Shown here piece after piece: positions 37,692 through 45,831 of a stretch of DNA of 64,000 nucleotides. The DNA lies in assembly GCF_004570865.1 (NCBI RefSeq), contig NZ_SPQS01000027.1, forward strand, positions 17,640-81,639, in the 5' to 3' direction. Below the pieces are notes generated by a model, which saw nothing but the letters and a program-made list of their open reading frames with translations, made no database searches and was not told the DNA's origin. A program made the position numbers and the translations under genes. Each line of letters starts with the position of its first letter. Position 1 is the stretch's first letter. Source of the DNA: Bradyrhizobium frederickii. GTDB taxonomy: Bacteria; Pseudomonadota; Alphaproteobacteria; Rhizobiales; Xanthobacteraceae.

Positions 37692-38026
37692 CGGGCGCGT
37701 GCGGCCGCCGGGCGTCTCGAACCACGAAAGGCCGAGGTGGTCCAGCAACCTCCCGCGGTTCAGCGTGGATGACGCCCGCCAATCAGGTTGAAATTCCTGG
37801 CCTAACCAGCGGAGGCAGCGAGAAAATCCCCGCCCCTGCCAAGACTTTCGGCAACCACGCCCGCTATTGACCTCGGCGCCCCATCCCCCTACACAGCCGG
37901 GGCCGAAAGCATGGTCCGGAAACAGCCGGTTTTTCCCCGCGACGCAAATCGGGCGTAGCGGCAAGACATGCTTCTCGAATGTCCGAACACGATGGCGATC
38001 TTCGTCAAAGCCATCAGCGGCCATGG
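37692..38026. other. Gene-free stretch between ndvB and tRNA-Lys
   Basis: No convincing gene. AAGCATGGTCCGGAAA from 37907 and a matching CATGCTT at 37967-37973 look like a worn copy of the common Bradyrhizobium repeat that begins GAGCATGATCCGGAAAA. The rest shows no terminator or promoter I can support. Confidence 0.4.
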
Positions 38027-38102
38027 GAGCGCGTAGCTCAGCCGGTAGAGCACGTGACTTTTAATCACGGGGTCCTGGGTTCGAGCCCCAGCGCGCTCAC
38101 CA
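38027..38102 (+). tRNA. tRNA-Lys (anticodon TTT)
   Basis: A full cloverleaf of 76 nt with encoded CCA. The acceptor stem pairs GAGCGCG (38027-38033) with CGCGCTC (38092-38098), discriminator A, then CCA. The D-arm is GCTCAGCCGGTAGAGC; the anticodon arm is CGTGA-CTTTTAA-TCACG, giving anticodon TTT; the T-arm is CTGGG-TTCGAGC-CCCAG. It marks the left edge of the accessory region. Confidence 0.96.
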
Positions 38103-38161
38103 AGCAAGATCAACGACTTATCCAACGATTTTCACCGGCGGAGTAAGCGACTTCTCTTGCG

Positions 38162-38183
38162 GGGGCCACATTCGGGGCCACAT
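38162..38183. repeat. Direct repeat by the tRNA, possible integration scar
   Basis: GGGGCCACAT occurs at 38162-38171 and 38174-38183. It lies 60 bp after the tRNA CCA end in a stretch (38103-38284) without a gene. Sequence of this kind is often found between a tRNA and an adjacent tyrosine integrase in Bradyrhizobium, but no integrase remains here. No second copy of the tRNA 3' end was seen to the right. Confidence 0.45.
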
Positions 38184-38284
38184 CAGTTCAGTAACAGTTT
38201 CCTAAGCGGGCCGCGGAATGCTGCGGGTCGGCCGATCGTGTGAAGATTCGCCATACGGTGATGGACTATCTATATCGGGTACTC

Positions 38285-39019
38285 ATGAGCGAATTTGTCC
38301 GACCGCACTATCGAAACGCCCCGATTGCCGAGGCGCTGATTGATATCCGTGTCGCGCGGCCGGACCTTGTGACGATGGAGCAAATCACGCTTGCTGCTGA
38401 TCAGCTGGCGGAGCGTTTCCCGGTTCGTCACCCAATGAATACGATCGAATTTGGCTTCGATTTCGGGTCAAACCAGACTAACAACAGCCAGGAACAAACG
38501 GGGCTGCGGTTGGAGTGCGAAAACAGGGTTTTGTTATTACAGCGAATCGGTTTCACCTATAGCCATCTCCCTCCCTACACAAATTGGGAGACGCTCCGCG
38601 ACGAAGCGCTCAGCTGCTGGAATGTCTTTCGGGAAGCAACAAAGCAATCGGCGGCCAGCAGACTCGCCGTTCGCGTGATCAACAAAATTCCGACCCCGGA
38701 GGCTGAAATAGCTTTGGAGGATTACCTGTCGGTCTATCCGGTGGTGCCCACCAAGTTGCCGACGACAGCAAAAGCTGCTTTCGTACAACTACAAATGGCG
38801 ATGTCGCATGTGATTCCGACAGCGCAGGCGATCTTAAACATCGCTAGTGGACATGCGGACGCGAACGGACCTCACTTGCTCTTGGACATTGATCTGTTCG
38901 CAGCAGGCGTCGTTGAAGGCGATGAGGCAATATGGAACACAATTGAAAAGTTCGGAATTGAGAAAGACGTGATTTTTGAAGCTTGCATTACTGACAAGAT
39001 TCGAGAGGCGATCCAGTGA
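38285..39019 (+). CDS. TIGR04255-family protein
   Basis: A 244-residue soluble protein whose N-terminus, RPHYRNAPIAEALIDIRVARPD, matches the opening of the sporadically distributed TIGR04255 family (a Pro-Ile-x-Glu-Ala-x3-Ile pattern). Later blocks that fit are VLLLQRIGFTYSHLPPYTNWETLRDEA and ASRLAVRVINKIPTP, with LLLDIDLFAAG near residue 205. The family has no established biochemical role. The start ATG 38285 lies just before the family block. Its stop overlaps the next gene (GTGA), so the two are coupled. Codon use is clearly less GC-rich than ndvB, consistent with transfer at the tRNA-Lys site. Confidence 0.75.
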   Translation: MSEFVRPHYRNAPIAEALIDIRVARPDLVTMEQITLAADQLAERFPVRHPMNTIEFGFDFGSNQTNNSQEQTGLRLECENRVLLLQRIGFTYSHLPPYTNWETLRDEALSCWNVFREATKQSAASRLAVRVINKIPTPEAEIALEDYLSVYPVVPTKLPTTAKAAFVQLQMAMSHVIPTAQAILNIASGHADANGPHLLLDIDLFAAGVVEGDEAIWNTIEKFGIEKDVIFEACITDKIREAIQ

Positions 39020-39456
39020 CCGCTATCAGATTGGCAGCTCCGACTTACCCTCGCACCTTCGGCAGTGGCGGCGTTTCTGTGAGCGCTGGCGAGATCGATC
39101 AGGTGCTCGTTAAAGATCGGCCGCTGCAGGCCGAAACCCGCAAAATCTGGTCCTTGTCATCCGACACAGGTAGGCCGACCGACAAGGCCGTTTCCTCTGC
39201 GATTCGCACACTGGGCGTCTTGTTCGGAAAGGCTGTCAAACTTGGGTCGTGGTCGAGTCCTCTCATCACGCTAAGCGAAAACAACGAGATCGTTTTCGAA
39301 TGGTGGAACGATCAGAAAAAGATCACGATCTATTTCGGTAATGACGAACCTGAATATATCAAAGTTTGGGGCACTGACATCGATAACGAGATGGATTCCG
39401 GACCATTGCCGGGCGGCTGGAATTTGACCTCTCTTTGGCTGTGGCTTTTTCCGTGA
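39016..39456 (+). CDS. Unknown partner of the TIGR04255 protein
   Basis: A 146-residue protein starting with GTG inside the stop of the previous gene. No recognised domain. The N-terminal half is polar (ETRKIWSLSSDTGRPTDKAV); the C-terminal half is aromatic-rich and acidic (IVFEWWNDQKKITIYFGNDE, then LPGGWNLTSLWLWLFP). No signal or membrane segment is convincing. The overlap implies cotranslation with the TIGR04255 protein. Confidence 0.65.
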   Translation: MTAIRLAAPTYPRTFGSGGVSVSAGEIDQVLVKDRPLQAETRKIWSLSSDTGRPTDKAVSSAIRTLGVLFGKAVKLGSWSSPLITLSENNEIVFEWWNDQKKITIYFGNDEPEYIKVWGTDIDNEMDSGPLPGGWNLTSLWLWLFP

Positions 39457-39464
39457 TGTAGCCA

Positions 39465-39920
39465 ATGAGCGTGATCCACATCGATGATTCCCACGACCTT
39501 TATAGGTCTGTGAGAGAGGGAGAATATACGACTCGCAACGGCCAGATTACATTTTCGGCTTCGGCGTTCAACGATCGCGATCGTAAGCCCTCAGTTGACA
39601 CCTCTGCCCTGCGCACCGATCCACGGGCAACGCGCAAGTCGCCCGAGCAGGGTGTTGCAAAACTTACGGCTGTCGAAGTTCGCAAGACGAGCGGGATTCC
39701 TATCAGGAATGCTGCAGGCGAGCAGATTGCGGCCCATGAAGTGGATGTGGTTCATCGGCCGATCAAAGACGATCCAGAGGGCGAACCCGACAACGATGCC
39801 CATTGCCAGGTGGAATGCCATCCGGTGATGGACCACGACAAGCGGTTTAAGAGACTTAAAGAAGCTCTAGCCGGCATTGCGAACAAATACGGCTGGGTAG
39901 TGCAACCTGGGTCTCCTTAG
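39465..39920 (+). CDS. Unknown third member of the TIGR04255 module
   Basis: A 151-residue hydrophilic protein 8 bp after the previous stop. It starts MSVIHIDDSHDLYRSVREGEY and has a histidine- and aspartate-rich C-terminal part (HEVDVVHRPIKDDPEGEPDN, DAHCQVECHPVMDHDKRFKR). No domain is recognised. HIDDSHDLYRSVR and the His/Cys/Asp cluster could bind metal, but that is a guess. Spacing and direction put it in the same operon. Confidence 0.6.
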   Translation: MSVIHIDDSHDLYRSVREGEYTTRNGQITFSASAFNDRDRKPSVDTSALRTDPRATRKSPEQGVAKLTAVEVRKTSGIPIRNAAGEQIAAHEVDVVHRPIKDDPEGEPDNDAHCQVECHPVMDHDKRFKRLKEALAGIANKYGWVVQPGSP

Positions 39921-39975
39921 TTCGCCCGGTTCGTCGCGCCGGTCGCGTTTTAATCGATGTTCCTGACAGAGTCTG

Positions 39976-40470
39976 ATGGTCGACATATCAGCCATTACTG
40001 GCGCAATCACCGCACTGAAGAGCGCCAACGACATTGCTCAAGCGATGGTCGGGCTTCGCGACGCTGCGGCGTTTCAATCCAAGCTTATCGAATTCCAGAA
40101 CAAGATTATCGAGGCAAATGCGAGCGCCTTTGCGGCGCAGGACGAACGCGCCGAACTGCTGCGTAAAATTGCTGATCTCGATAAGCAGGTCGAAAAACTG
40201 ACGGCAGAGAAGCGAAAGTTCGATCGCTATCAGTTGAAAGACTTTGGCGGCAACTCATTCGCCTACGAATTGAAGGCATCCGAAGCCAATGGCGAACCAA
40301 TTCATCGAGCTTGCGCAACCTGCTTTCAGGATGAGCGTATCAGTATTTTACAATTCTCTCACCAGTCCGAAGGACAGGATTGGTACACCTGTCCGCGATG
40401 CAAGGAGCCTCAACATTTTGGTGCGCACGTCCGGAGGGAATCATATCGCTCGCACCATAGCGATTTCTAA
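39976..40470 (+). CDS. Coiled-coil protein with C-terminal zinc ribbon
   Basis: A 164-residue protein. Residues 1-40 include ITALKSANDIAQAMVGLRDAA; 40-85 is a coiled coil (LRKIADLDKQVEKLTAEKRK). The C-terminal 60 residues hold CATC and, 23 residues later, CPRC, a four-cysteine zinc-ribbon pattern (ACATCFQDERISILQF and YTCPRCKEPQHFG). Proteins of this layout are found in prophages and islands; the function is unknown. It may belong to the module before it (55 bp gap) or be separate. Its stop overlaps the terminase stop on the other strand by 4 nt. Confidence 0.65.
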   Translation: MVDISAITGAITALKSANDIAQAMVGLRDAAAFQSKLIEFQNKIIEANASAFAAQDERAELLRKIADLDKQVEKLTAEKRKFDRYQLKDFGGNSFAYELKASEANGEPIHRACATCFQDERISILQFSHQSEGQDWYTCPRCKEPQHFGAHVRRESYRSHHSDF

Positions 40471-41726
40471 ACCCGCAACTCCGTGATTATTACGGTGTTT
40501 TGCGGACCGCTCAGCTCGGTCAGCGCCCACACCAGCGCGTCGACGCGATCCGGCGAATAGCCGACCTTCGCGCGGTCGAAATCCGATGTAAACGCACACA
40601 TTTGATCTTCGAGCACATCGAACCCACCGACATGATGCACCTTGCGCTGCTCGTAGAGCGCCGCAATCGGCTCGGCGCGTACCACCTTGCCACGGCTGGC
40701 ATGCACGGCTTTAAAGCTCACACGCGAGTCGAGCGCCCGTATCGTCGCCTCGACCATGGCGCCACCGTTGTTCACTTCGGCTAGGATCCGGTCTGCCTTG
40801 TGGCGTCGGTAAGCGTCGATCGCGACCCGCGCCCACTCATGCGGAGCATAGCGGCCCGAACAGTCTTCGAGCACGTAAGCCGCTTCATCTCTGGTAACGC
40901 CGGCAACGATGATGCCGGTTTCGTCCGATCCCTCGTTGTTCGAGACGGCGGGGTCGATGGCCACGACGATACGGCGCAGCTCCGGCGCGACGGTTACCCG
41001 ATCACGGTCCAGCCAGTCCAATTGCCAGAGCGCGCCCGGGTTGTCCGAAAGCAGTTCGGCGTTCAGCTCCTGTCGACCGAGGCGCGTCCCTTCGTAGCGC
41101 TGGCGGACGGCAGCGAGGAAGGTCGGGGCTAGGTTGGCTTCGTTCTCGAACGTCGAGCCGCGCGTCACGACCACGTCCCTGCCCTGGCGCGCCAACAACT
41201 CCTTGAGCAGCTTGATCGGCCTTGGGGTCGTGGTCACAAGCCAGCGCGGCCGCTTCCCGAGGCGCAAGCCAAACTGCAACATGTCCCAAGTGCCCTGCAC
41301 GTCGGTCCACGCCGCCAGCTCGTCCGCCCATGCGGCGTCATGCTCGGGGCCGCGGAGCCGGTCCGCTTCCTCACTGGAAAACGTCGTCGCCTGCGCGCCG
41401 TTCGGCCAGGTCAGCCGGCGCTTGCTCGACTCATAGATAGGCCTGTTCCATGCCGGTGCGGTATTGAGCAGCCCCGAGACGCCCTCGACCAGCGTGTCGC
41501 GCGCGTCGGCCGCGGTGGCAGCGACCAGGGCGATGCGGCCAGCCTGTCGGGTGTCGACAAGATCGTGCACCCACCCTGCCCCCGCACGCGTCTTACCGAA
41601 ACCGCGGCCTGCCAGGATCATCCACCCATTCCAGTCACCAGGCGGCGGGAGCTGGCTTGGACGGGCTTTGGCGCGCCAGCCACCGTCCTCAAGGGCGTCG
41701 GCGAGTGCGGCGGCAATGCTGGTCAT
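40467..41726 (-). CDS. Phage terminase large subunit
   Basis: A 419-residue DNA-packaging motor. Walker A is GRGFGKTR (40-47); Walker B with catalytic Glu is AAWADELAAW (131-140); the coupling motif is VTTTPRPIKLL. The RNase H-like nuclease domain begins VVAIDPAVSNNEGSDETGII (Asp258 and an acidic partner near 269), with a further acidic site near SPDRVDALVWAL. The length is at the short end for the family but all motifs are present. Its start overlaps the small-subunit-like gene (ATGA). No portal, protease or capsid gene follows where one would be expected. Confidence 0.9.
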   Translation of the reverse strand: MTSIAAALADALEDGGWRAKARPSQLPPPGDWNGWMILAGRGFGKTRAGAGWVHDLVDTRQAGRIALVAATAADARDTLVEGVSGLLNTAPAWNRPIYESSKRRLTWPNGAQATTFSSEEADRLRGPEHDAAWADELAAWTDVQGTWDMLQFGLRLGKRPRWLVTTTPRPIKLLKELLARQGRDVVVTRGSTFENEANLAPTFLAAVRQRYEGTRLGRQELNAELLSDNPGALWQLDWLDRDRVTVAPELRRIVVAIDPAVSNNEGSDETGIIVAGVTRDEAAYVLEDCSGRYAPHEWARVAIDAYRRHKADRILAEVNNGGAMVEATIRALDSRVSFKAVHASRGKVVRAEPIAALYEQRKVHHVGGFDVLEDQMCAFTSDFDRAKVGYSPDRVDALVWALTELSGPQNTVIITELRV

Positions 41727-42364
41727 GGGGTGGGCTCCGGCAGCGGTATGGGACAGGGTGGCGGCAGCGCGAGGGCATCGATCATCACGGGTGCCCTACC
41801 CGCTCGCAGCCCGTCGGCGGTCGTCTCTGCGTCGAGTTCGTGCAGGGCCGCCACCACAGCAGCGCGCGCTGCTCCGTGCGGCGCCAGGGCTCGCAGGATG
41901 GCCGCCTGCACCTTGGCGAACTGCGGGCTGTTCACGATCGCCACGTTGTTCTGAATGTTAATGGTGCCCTGTGCGATGGTAGCAATCTCGCCGGTCACCT
42001 TGCCGATCTTTTCCAACACACCGACGAGTTGGCCGGCAACGATGGCCGCGCCGCGCGCGTCACCGGCCTCGGTGGTGGCGGCAAGCTGCGACATGAGCAT
42101 GGTGCGTACCGCCCGGAAGTGGTCGAGCACTGACGCACCCTCATCCGCCGCCTTCTCCGCAAGCTCGGCGAGCTGCGCCGGCCCAACGAGATAGGACGCC
42201 TTCATTTCGACGCTGACGTGATTGTGCCAATGCCGGCCGATTGCGTCCTTGGACAACCCGAACTTCGTGGCCAGGCTATCGAGCGAGGCGCCGCCCGCAC
42301 GCAACAGTTCGATCCGCCAACGCTCGTCATGAGCGCAGACGGTGCATTTAGGTCCCGATTTCAT
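41723..42364 (-). CDS. Probable terminase small subunit / DNA-binding protein
   Basis: A 213-residue protein directly upstream of and overlapping the large subunit. Residues 1-45 carry CTVCAHDERWRIELLRAGG, then SLDSLATKFGLSKDAIGRHWHNH, a helix-turn-helix, which fits recognition of the packaging site. The middle (LAELAEKAADEGASVLDHF, ATTEAGDARGAAIVAGQLVG) is helical and could oligomerise; the tail is Pro-rich. Assignment rests on position plus the N-terminal HTH. ATG 42364 is chosen because it begins just before the cysteine pair; 28 codons upstream are possible. Confidence 0.7.
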   Translation of the reverse strand: MKSGPKCTVCAHDERWRIELLRAGGASLDSLATKFGLSKDAIGRHWHNHVSVEMKASYLVGPAQLAELAEKAADEGASVLDHFRAVRTMLMSQLAATTEAGDARGAAIVAGQLVGVLEKIGKVTGEIATIAQGTINIQNNVAIVNSPQFAKVQAAILRALAPHGAARAAVVAALHELDAETTADGLRAGRAPVMIDALALPPPCPIPLPEPTP

Positions 42365-42577
42365 CTGCAAAAATCCGACGCGAATTGCGCCATGTGGCCC
42401 TATAGTGGCCCCGGAAAGTGAAATTTCGGTTTCACCGGAAAAATGCAAGTCATTGCAAGCAGATGAAATTCAGACCCCGTGATTAAATATCGCGAGCGCG
42501 AATGAAAGCCATTGAAACGAACCGCGATAACGCCGAAAGATCAGCGCGGATTGAAGATGGTATCGCAAGGTTTCCCC

Positions 42578-42739
42578 ATGTCCGAAAACACTCGCTGCGA
42601 TCATTGCGAAGGAGAGTTCGCGCCGGAACAACTGGTCGTTCTCGCGCCACCAATCGGCGACGGTGAGATGATCTGCAAGCGATGCATCGAAATCAAACTA
42701 CGTCGGGCTGTCGCGCAAATGCCCAGCGGCGACAATTGA
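42578..42739 (+). CDS. Small zinc-finger protein
   Basis: A 53-residue protein with RCDHCEGEF near the start and MICKRCIEIKLRRAV 20 residues later, a CxxC-CxxC treble-clef-like pattern. ATG 42578 lies 7 nt after AAGG; a TTG at 42512 would add 22 residues. Small proteins of this type are common in prophages. It converges on the AAA ATPase gene across the repeat cluster. Confidence 0.55.
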   Translation: MSENTRCDHCEGEFAPEQLVVLAPPIGDGEMICKRCIEIKLRRAVAQMPSGDN

Positions 42740-42801
42740 CGTCTGCGCTCATCATTTTCCACTTCACTTTGATGTTGAAATTCTAAGCCCTTGAAATCCA
42801 A

Positions 42802-42890
42802 CGGACCGACCGGACCAAACACAGACCGCGGTCCGACGGGTCCACCGCCGGCCATACGGACCGACCAGACCGCCCCCCTATAAGGGCGGT
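42802..42890. repeat. Iteron-like repeats and a hairpin beside the ATPase gene
   Basis: CGGACCGACCGGACC (42802-42816) and CGGACCGACCAGACC (42857-42871) differ by one base. A related inverted copy, GGTCCCGGTCCGGTC, follows near 42896. ACCGCCC (42869-42875) pairs with GGGCGGT (42884-42890) around an AT-rich loop. The group lies between convergent genes, right after the replicative-type ATPase. Confidence 0.55.
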
Positions 42891-42908
42891 ACGGCGGTCC
42901 CGGTCCGG

Positions 42909-44603
42909 TCAGGTTTGGCGTGGAGGGATAGGCGGGAATTGTCCGGCCGGCGTTGCCATGGGAATTGCAGCATGGGCGTTTGCCGTCTGGTCTATGATCC
43001 GCACGAGCTGGTCCTGAACGAGGATCATTCTATTGGTGAGCAACTTCACCTGCCGGCGGTGCAGATCCCGCATCGGCTTTGCAGCGACCGGGCTGACGCC
43101 GCCGATCTTGAAACATTGGTCCAGCCACTCGTTCAGCGTCACCGACCGCCCAGGAAACTCCGGCCGCAGTTGACCCTTGGCCTTCAGGGCCTCGCCAAGT
43201 GCCTGCAGGGCGAGCCTGTCGTCGTCGGACAGCTTTAGCGCCTTGCCCATCATGTCGCCCCCCTCGGTCACGGAGGCGACCACAAGGCTACTCGCGGCCT
43301 TCCCATAGTCGACGCGGCGTTTCCAACCGTCCTCGCCGTCTTTCATTTTGGCGCAAGTGATTTTGCCTCGGACCAACTGGCCGTCGCCCTCGCGCTCCAC
43401 CAAGAACATGAAATCCGAGCTGGCGCCAAAATAGACCGATCCGAACGCATCGCCGCTTTTGTTGACGTGATGGACGCCAATGGCGACGCCTTGCCCGATC
43501 TCACCGAGCTGCTGAAGCCGCTCCATAAACCCGGTGATGGATTTGGCGTCATAGAAATCCTCGCCGGGTAGCGCTCGCCCGACCGTATCGACCGCGACCA
43601 CCTTGAACTGTCGCCCGCTCGCGGCAATCGCCGCTTTCAGTTCCTCGAATTGCGCAGGGTCGCCAAGGTTAGTCGGCGATCGCATGAACACGAGCCGGTC
43701 CGGGTCGGCGCTGATTCCATGATGCGCCTTGAATGCGTCGATGCGCTCGCCGAACCCTTTGCTGCCCTCTCGGGCGATCAGCAGCACGTCCCGCGGCTCG
43801 CCCGGCAGCTTGGCGCCATGCCAGTCAGAAAGGCCGTAGGCCAGGTGCAGCAAGAGGTCAAAAAGGATGAACGACTTTCCGCCGGCGTATTCGCCGAAAA
43901 TCAGCCCCACGCCTTCCTCGGGAATCCACTTGTCGACCAGCCATTTCGCTGCCGGAAGCTTTCGAAGGTCGGAAATGGTTTCGAACAGATAGCGGGGTGG
44001 AGCGGCGCGGACAGGCGCGGGGAACGGCACGATGGGCATTGCTTGCTCCAGATGTTCGCGGAAACGGCGCTCTGACCACCGCTCGATCTTCTTTGCGTCC
44101 GACCAGGGACGTCCTTGCGCCAGCCACTTCGCATAGCCGGCATCGTCGAGTTCAAAGAATCGATCGAGGCGCTTAAGACGCCGTGCCTCGCGTTTGTCGC
44201 TCCACTCCTTCAGCTTGGTCTGTGACGCGGGCGAGAGCTGCGCAATGCGGTAGTTTTTGAACGCCGCGTTACGCTCCTTTTTCTCGGCGAGATCGGCGAT
44301 CTTATCGCGGCGTTCAATCTCATTGGCTAAAGTCGGTATACTGTCGACGATGCCTTGCAGCCGCTCGCGCGTCGCCTTGTTCCGCCGAGGAACGGTCCCA
44401 TCGTCGTAGAACCATTCCTTTCGATCGTGCGTGATCCATTCGGTCGGATCAACAACCGTGGCGCACGCCGAATCGCAATCCGGCCATTGACCAGGAACGC
44501 GAACAATCGGTCGATACTTGCGATCATAGATAACGGAGTCGCGCTCTGCGACGAACACGCCATAGGGCAGAAGATCAGGGTCTTTGACTCTAGCGGTAAT
44601 CAT
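42909..44603 (-). CDS. RepA-like AAA ATPase (phage/island replication helicase)
   Basis: A 564-residue protein. Residues 1-190 are charged and helical (ERRDKIADLAEKKERNAAFK; KEWSDKREARRLKRLDRFF) with an N-terminal part rich in aromatics. Residues 205-440 are a RecA-fold ATPase of the RepA/AAA_25 type: FGEYAGGKSF (Walker A, 237 on), VVAVDTVGRALPGEDF (Walker B) and IGVHHVNKSGDAFGSVYFG. The C-terminal domain looks like a winged helix (SVTLNEWLDQCFKIGG). Such proteins load or drive replication in prophages and plasmids. The start follows TAAGGAGTACC, a leader motif shared with the RHH gene at 46008. Confidence 0.8.
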   Translation of the reverse strand: MITARVKDPDLLPYGVFVAERDSVIYDRKYRPIVRVPGQWPDCDSACATVVDPTEWITHDRKEWFYDDGTVPRRNKATRERLQGIVDSIPTLANEIERRDKIADLAEKKERNAAFKNYRIAQLSPASQTKLKEWSDKREARRLKRLDRFFELDDAGYAKWLAQGRPWSDAKKIERWSERRFREHLEQAMPIVPFPAPVRAAPPRYLFETISDLRKLPAAKWLVDKWIPEEGVGLIFGEYAGGKSFILFDLLLHLAYGLSDWHGAKLPGEPRDVLLIAREGSKGFGERIDAFKAHHGISADPDRLVFMRSPTNLGDPAQFEELKAAIAASGRQFKVVAVDTVGRALPGEDFYDAKSITGFMERLQQLGEIGQGVAIGVHHVNKSGDAFGSVYFGASSDFMFLVEREGDGQLVRGKITCAKMKDGEDGWKRRVDYGKAASSLVVASVTEGGDMMGKALKLSDDDRLALQALGEALKAKGQLRPEFPGRSVTLNEWLDQCFKIGGVSPVAAKPMRDLHRRQVKLLTNRMILVQDQLVRIIDQTANAHAAIPMATPAGQFPPIPPRQT

Positions 44604-44703
44604 ACTCGGGTACTCCTTACTGTGAGTCCCGAACTAAGTTCTGATTGCAAAAATCGCGGATTGTGCTAGGTAAAGGCCGCCAAGCAATTTACCGAGACGT
44701 CCG

Positions 44704-44734
44704 CGGCCCTGCGATCAGCCTTGATCCGGGGCCG
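44704..44734. terminator. Hairpin between regulator and ATPase genes
   Basis: CGGCCC (44704-44709) pairs with GGGCCG (44729-44734), and GATCA with TGATC inside. The T-rich side (TTTCGTTT) is on the plus strand. It follows the minus-strand regulator gene, so it may terminate or attenuate that transcript, but the minus strand lacks a T tract. Confidence 0.35.
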
Positions 44735-44740
44735 TTTCGT

Positions 44741-45349
44741 TTAGGCGGGTGCGGGCACGATCGATCTCATCGCCTGGCCAACAGCTTCCAGCGCGAACAG
44801 GTCGAGTTCGGCAATTTGGTTCAGGCAGGGACCGCCGAAATCTCCGTCGTCGTTGCGGAATACAACAAACGACATCGGCCCATTCTGACGTTGTAGATTT
44901 ACGAAGATGCGTCCGCCGTGGTCGAGAAACCTCACCGTGGCGCGCGGATAATCATCACCCTTCCACTCCGCGTAAGTGCCGTCGCGCATGTCGGCGATCA
45001 GCGCTTCAAGCGCCTCACCGAATGTTTCCGCTCGCGCGAACGCAAAGTGGGCAATGTCCTCGCCCAATCGGGAAGAAAACGCCCCACCGGTCAGGCGGAT
45101 TGCCGCCCTCGCGGTTCTTACAACGTCCAATGGATTCGGCGCTCGGCGCCCCGTCGAGGGCGTAGCGCACAACGCGATAAGAAGATTGGCAATTTCGGCG
45201 GCAGTCGGCTCAATCGCACCTGGCCCCTGTTTGCCGCGCCGGAAGATCGTTTCGTCCTCGCGCAAACGCTGGATGTAGGTTGTGATCGTCGGCACCGGAA
45301 TTCCCAAGAGCCGGCTCAAAATATCGACGTAAACAGTTGTGGTCGCCAT
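44741..45349 (-). CDS. Putative island regulator with N-terminal HTH
   Basis: A 202-residue protein. The first 50 residues (TVYVDILSRLLGIPVPTITTYIQRLREDETIFRR) read as a winged-helix or HTH domain; ANLLIALCATPSTGRRAPNPLDVV follows. The C-terminal half (PRATVRFLDHGGRIFVNLQR, then MSFVVFRNDDGDFGG) is beta-rich and could be a ligand domain. I do not recognise the family. The ATG at 45349 lies at the predicted transcription start (see promoter entry), so the message may be leaderless. It is divergent from the membrane protein gene at 45436. Confidence 0.65.
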   Translation of the reverse strand: MATTTVYVDILSRLLGIPVPTITTYIQRLREDETIFRRGKQGPGAIEPTAAEIANLLIALCATPSTGRRAPNPLDVVRTARAAIRLTGGAFSSRLGEDIAHFAFARAETFGEALEALIADMRDGTYAEWKGDDYPRATVRFLDHGGRIFVNLQRQNGPMSFVVFRNDDGDFGGPCLNQIAELDLFALEAVGQAMRSIVPAPA

Positions 45350-45356
45350 AACAACC

Positions 45357-45384
45357 ACAATATATGAATATCATTTTTTGTCAA
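45357..45384 (-). promoter_or_regulatory. Sigma-70-type promoter, minus strand
   Basis: On the minus strand TTGACA (45384-45379) is followed after 16 nt by TATTGT (45362-45357). A start about 7 nt further would fall at or next to the ATG at 45349, giving a leaderless mRNA for the regulator gene. Confidence 0.5.
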
Positions 45385-45435
45385 GTTTCGAAGAATCGGA
45401 CCAGAATGCTTGCCCTCGCTAAAGGAGTGTCCGGA

Positions 45436-45804
45436 ATGTCAGAGCAGCCGAAGGTCCATAGCCCGGTCGATGACTGGATCACCCAAAAATTCCAGCCCTT
45501 CGCTAAGACGTGGTTTGAACTGATCAGAACTGCGTTTGTCGTCGCGCTCTTCAACTATATAGGCACGAAATCGAATAGCTCGGTTGTCTCTTTGCTTGCA
45601 CTATTCACGTATATTCTGTTCGGAGTGTACTGCATTACCTTTGTGATCCTAAGCACTCCGCCCCATCGATCGACGGCGAGCAACAAGTACGCGCGATGGA
45701 CTGTGGATGCTTTGAGCCTTCTGGTCACAGGCGTTGGCCTTTACTACTGGTCGAATATCGTGACGAAGGTGCTGGATCAAATCATGACAGTGCAATTCAA
45801 GTGA
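45436..45804 (+). CDS. Small three-helix membrane protein
   Basis: A 122-residue protein with hydrophobic segments at about 30-47 (FELIRTAFVVALFNYIG), 52-72 (VVSLLALFTYILFGVYCITF) and 94-112 (LSLLVTGVGLYYWSNIV). The ATG at 45436 follows AAAGGAG with 8-nt spacing, a clear choice over upstream starts. Family not recognised. The AT-rich divergent region shared with the regulator suggests joint control. Confidence 0.6.
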   Translation: MSEQPKVHSPVDDWITQKFQPFAKTWFELIRTAFVVALFNYIGTKSNSSVVSLLALFTYILFGVYCITFVILSTPPHRSTASNKYARWTVDALSLLVTGVGLYYWSNIVTKVLDQIMTVQFK

Positions 45805-45831
45805 ATTTCGCCGCGCCCTCGCCGATGCGCT

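Noticed and set aside
35724..38024. A 766-codon minus-strand open frame
   Set aside because: Antisense of ndvB; long only because GC-rich codons avoid stops. Composition is His/Arg/Asp-rich with no domain.
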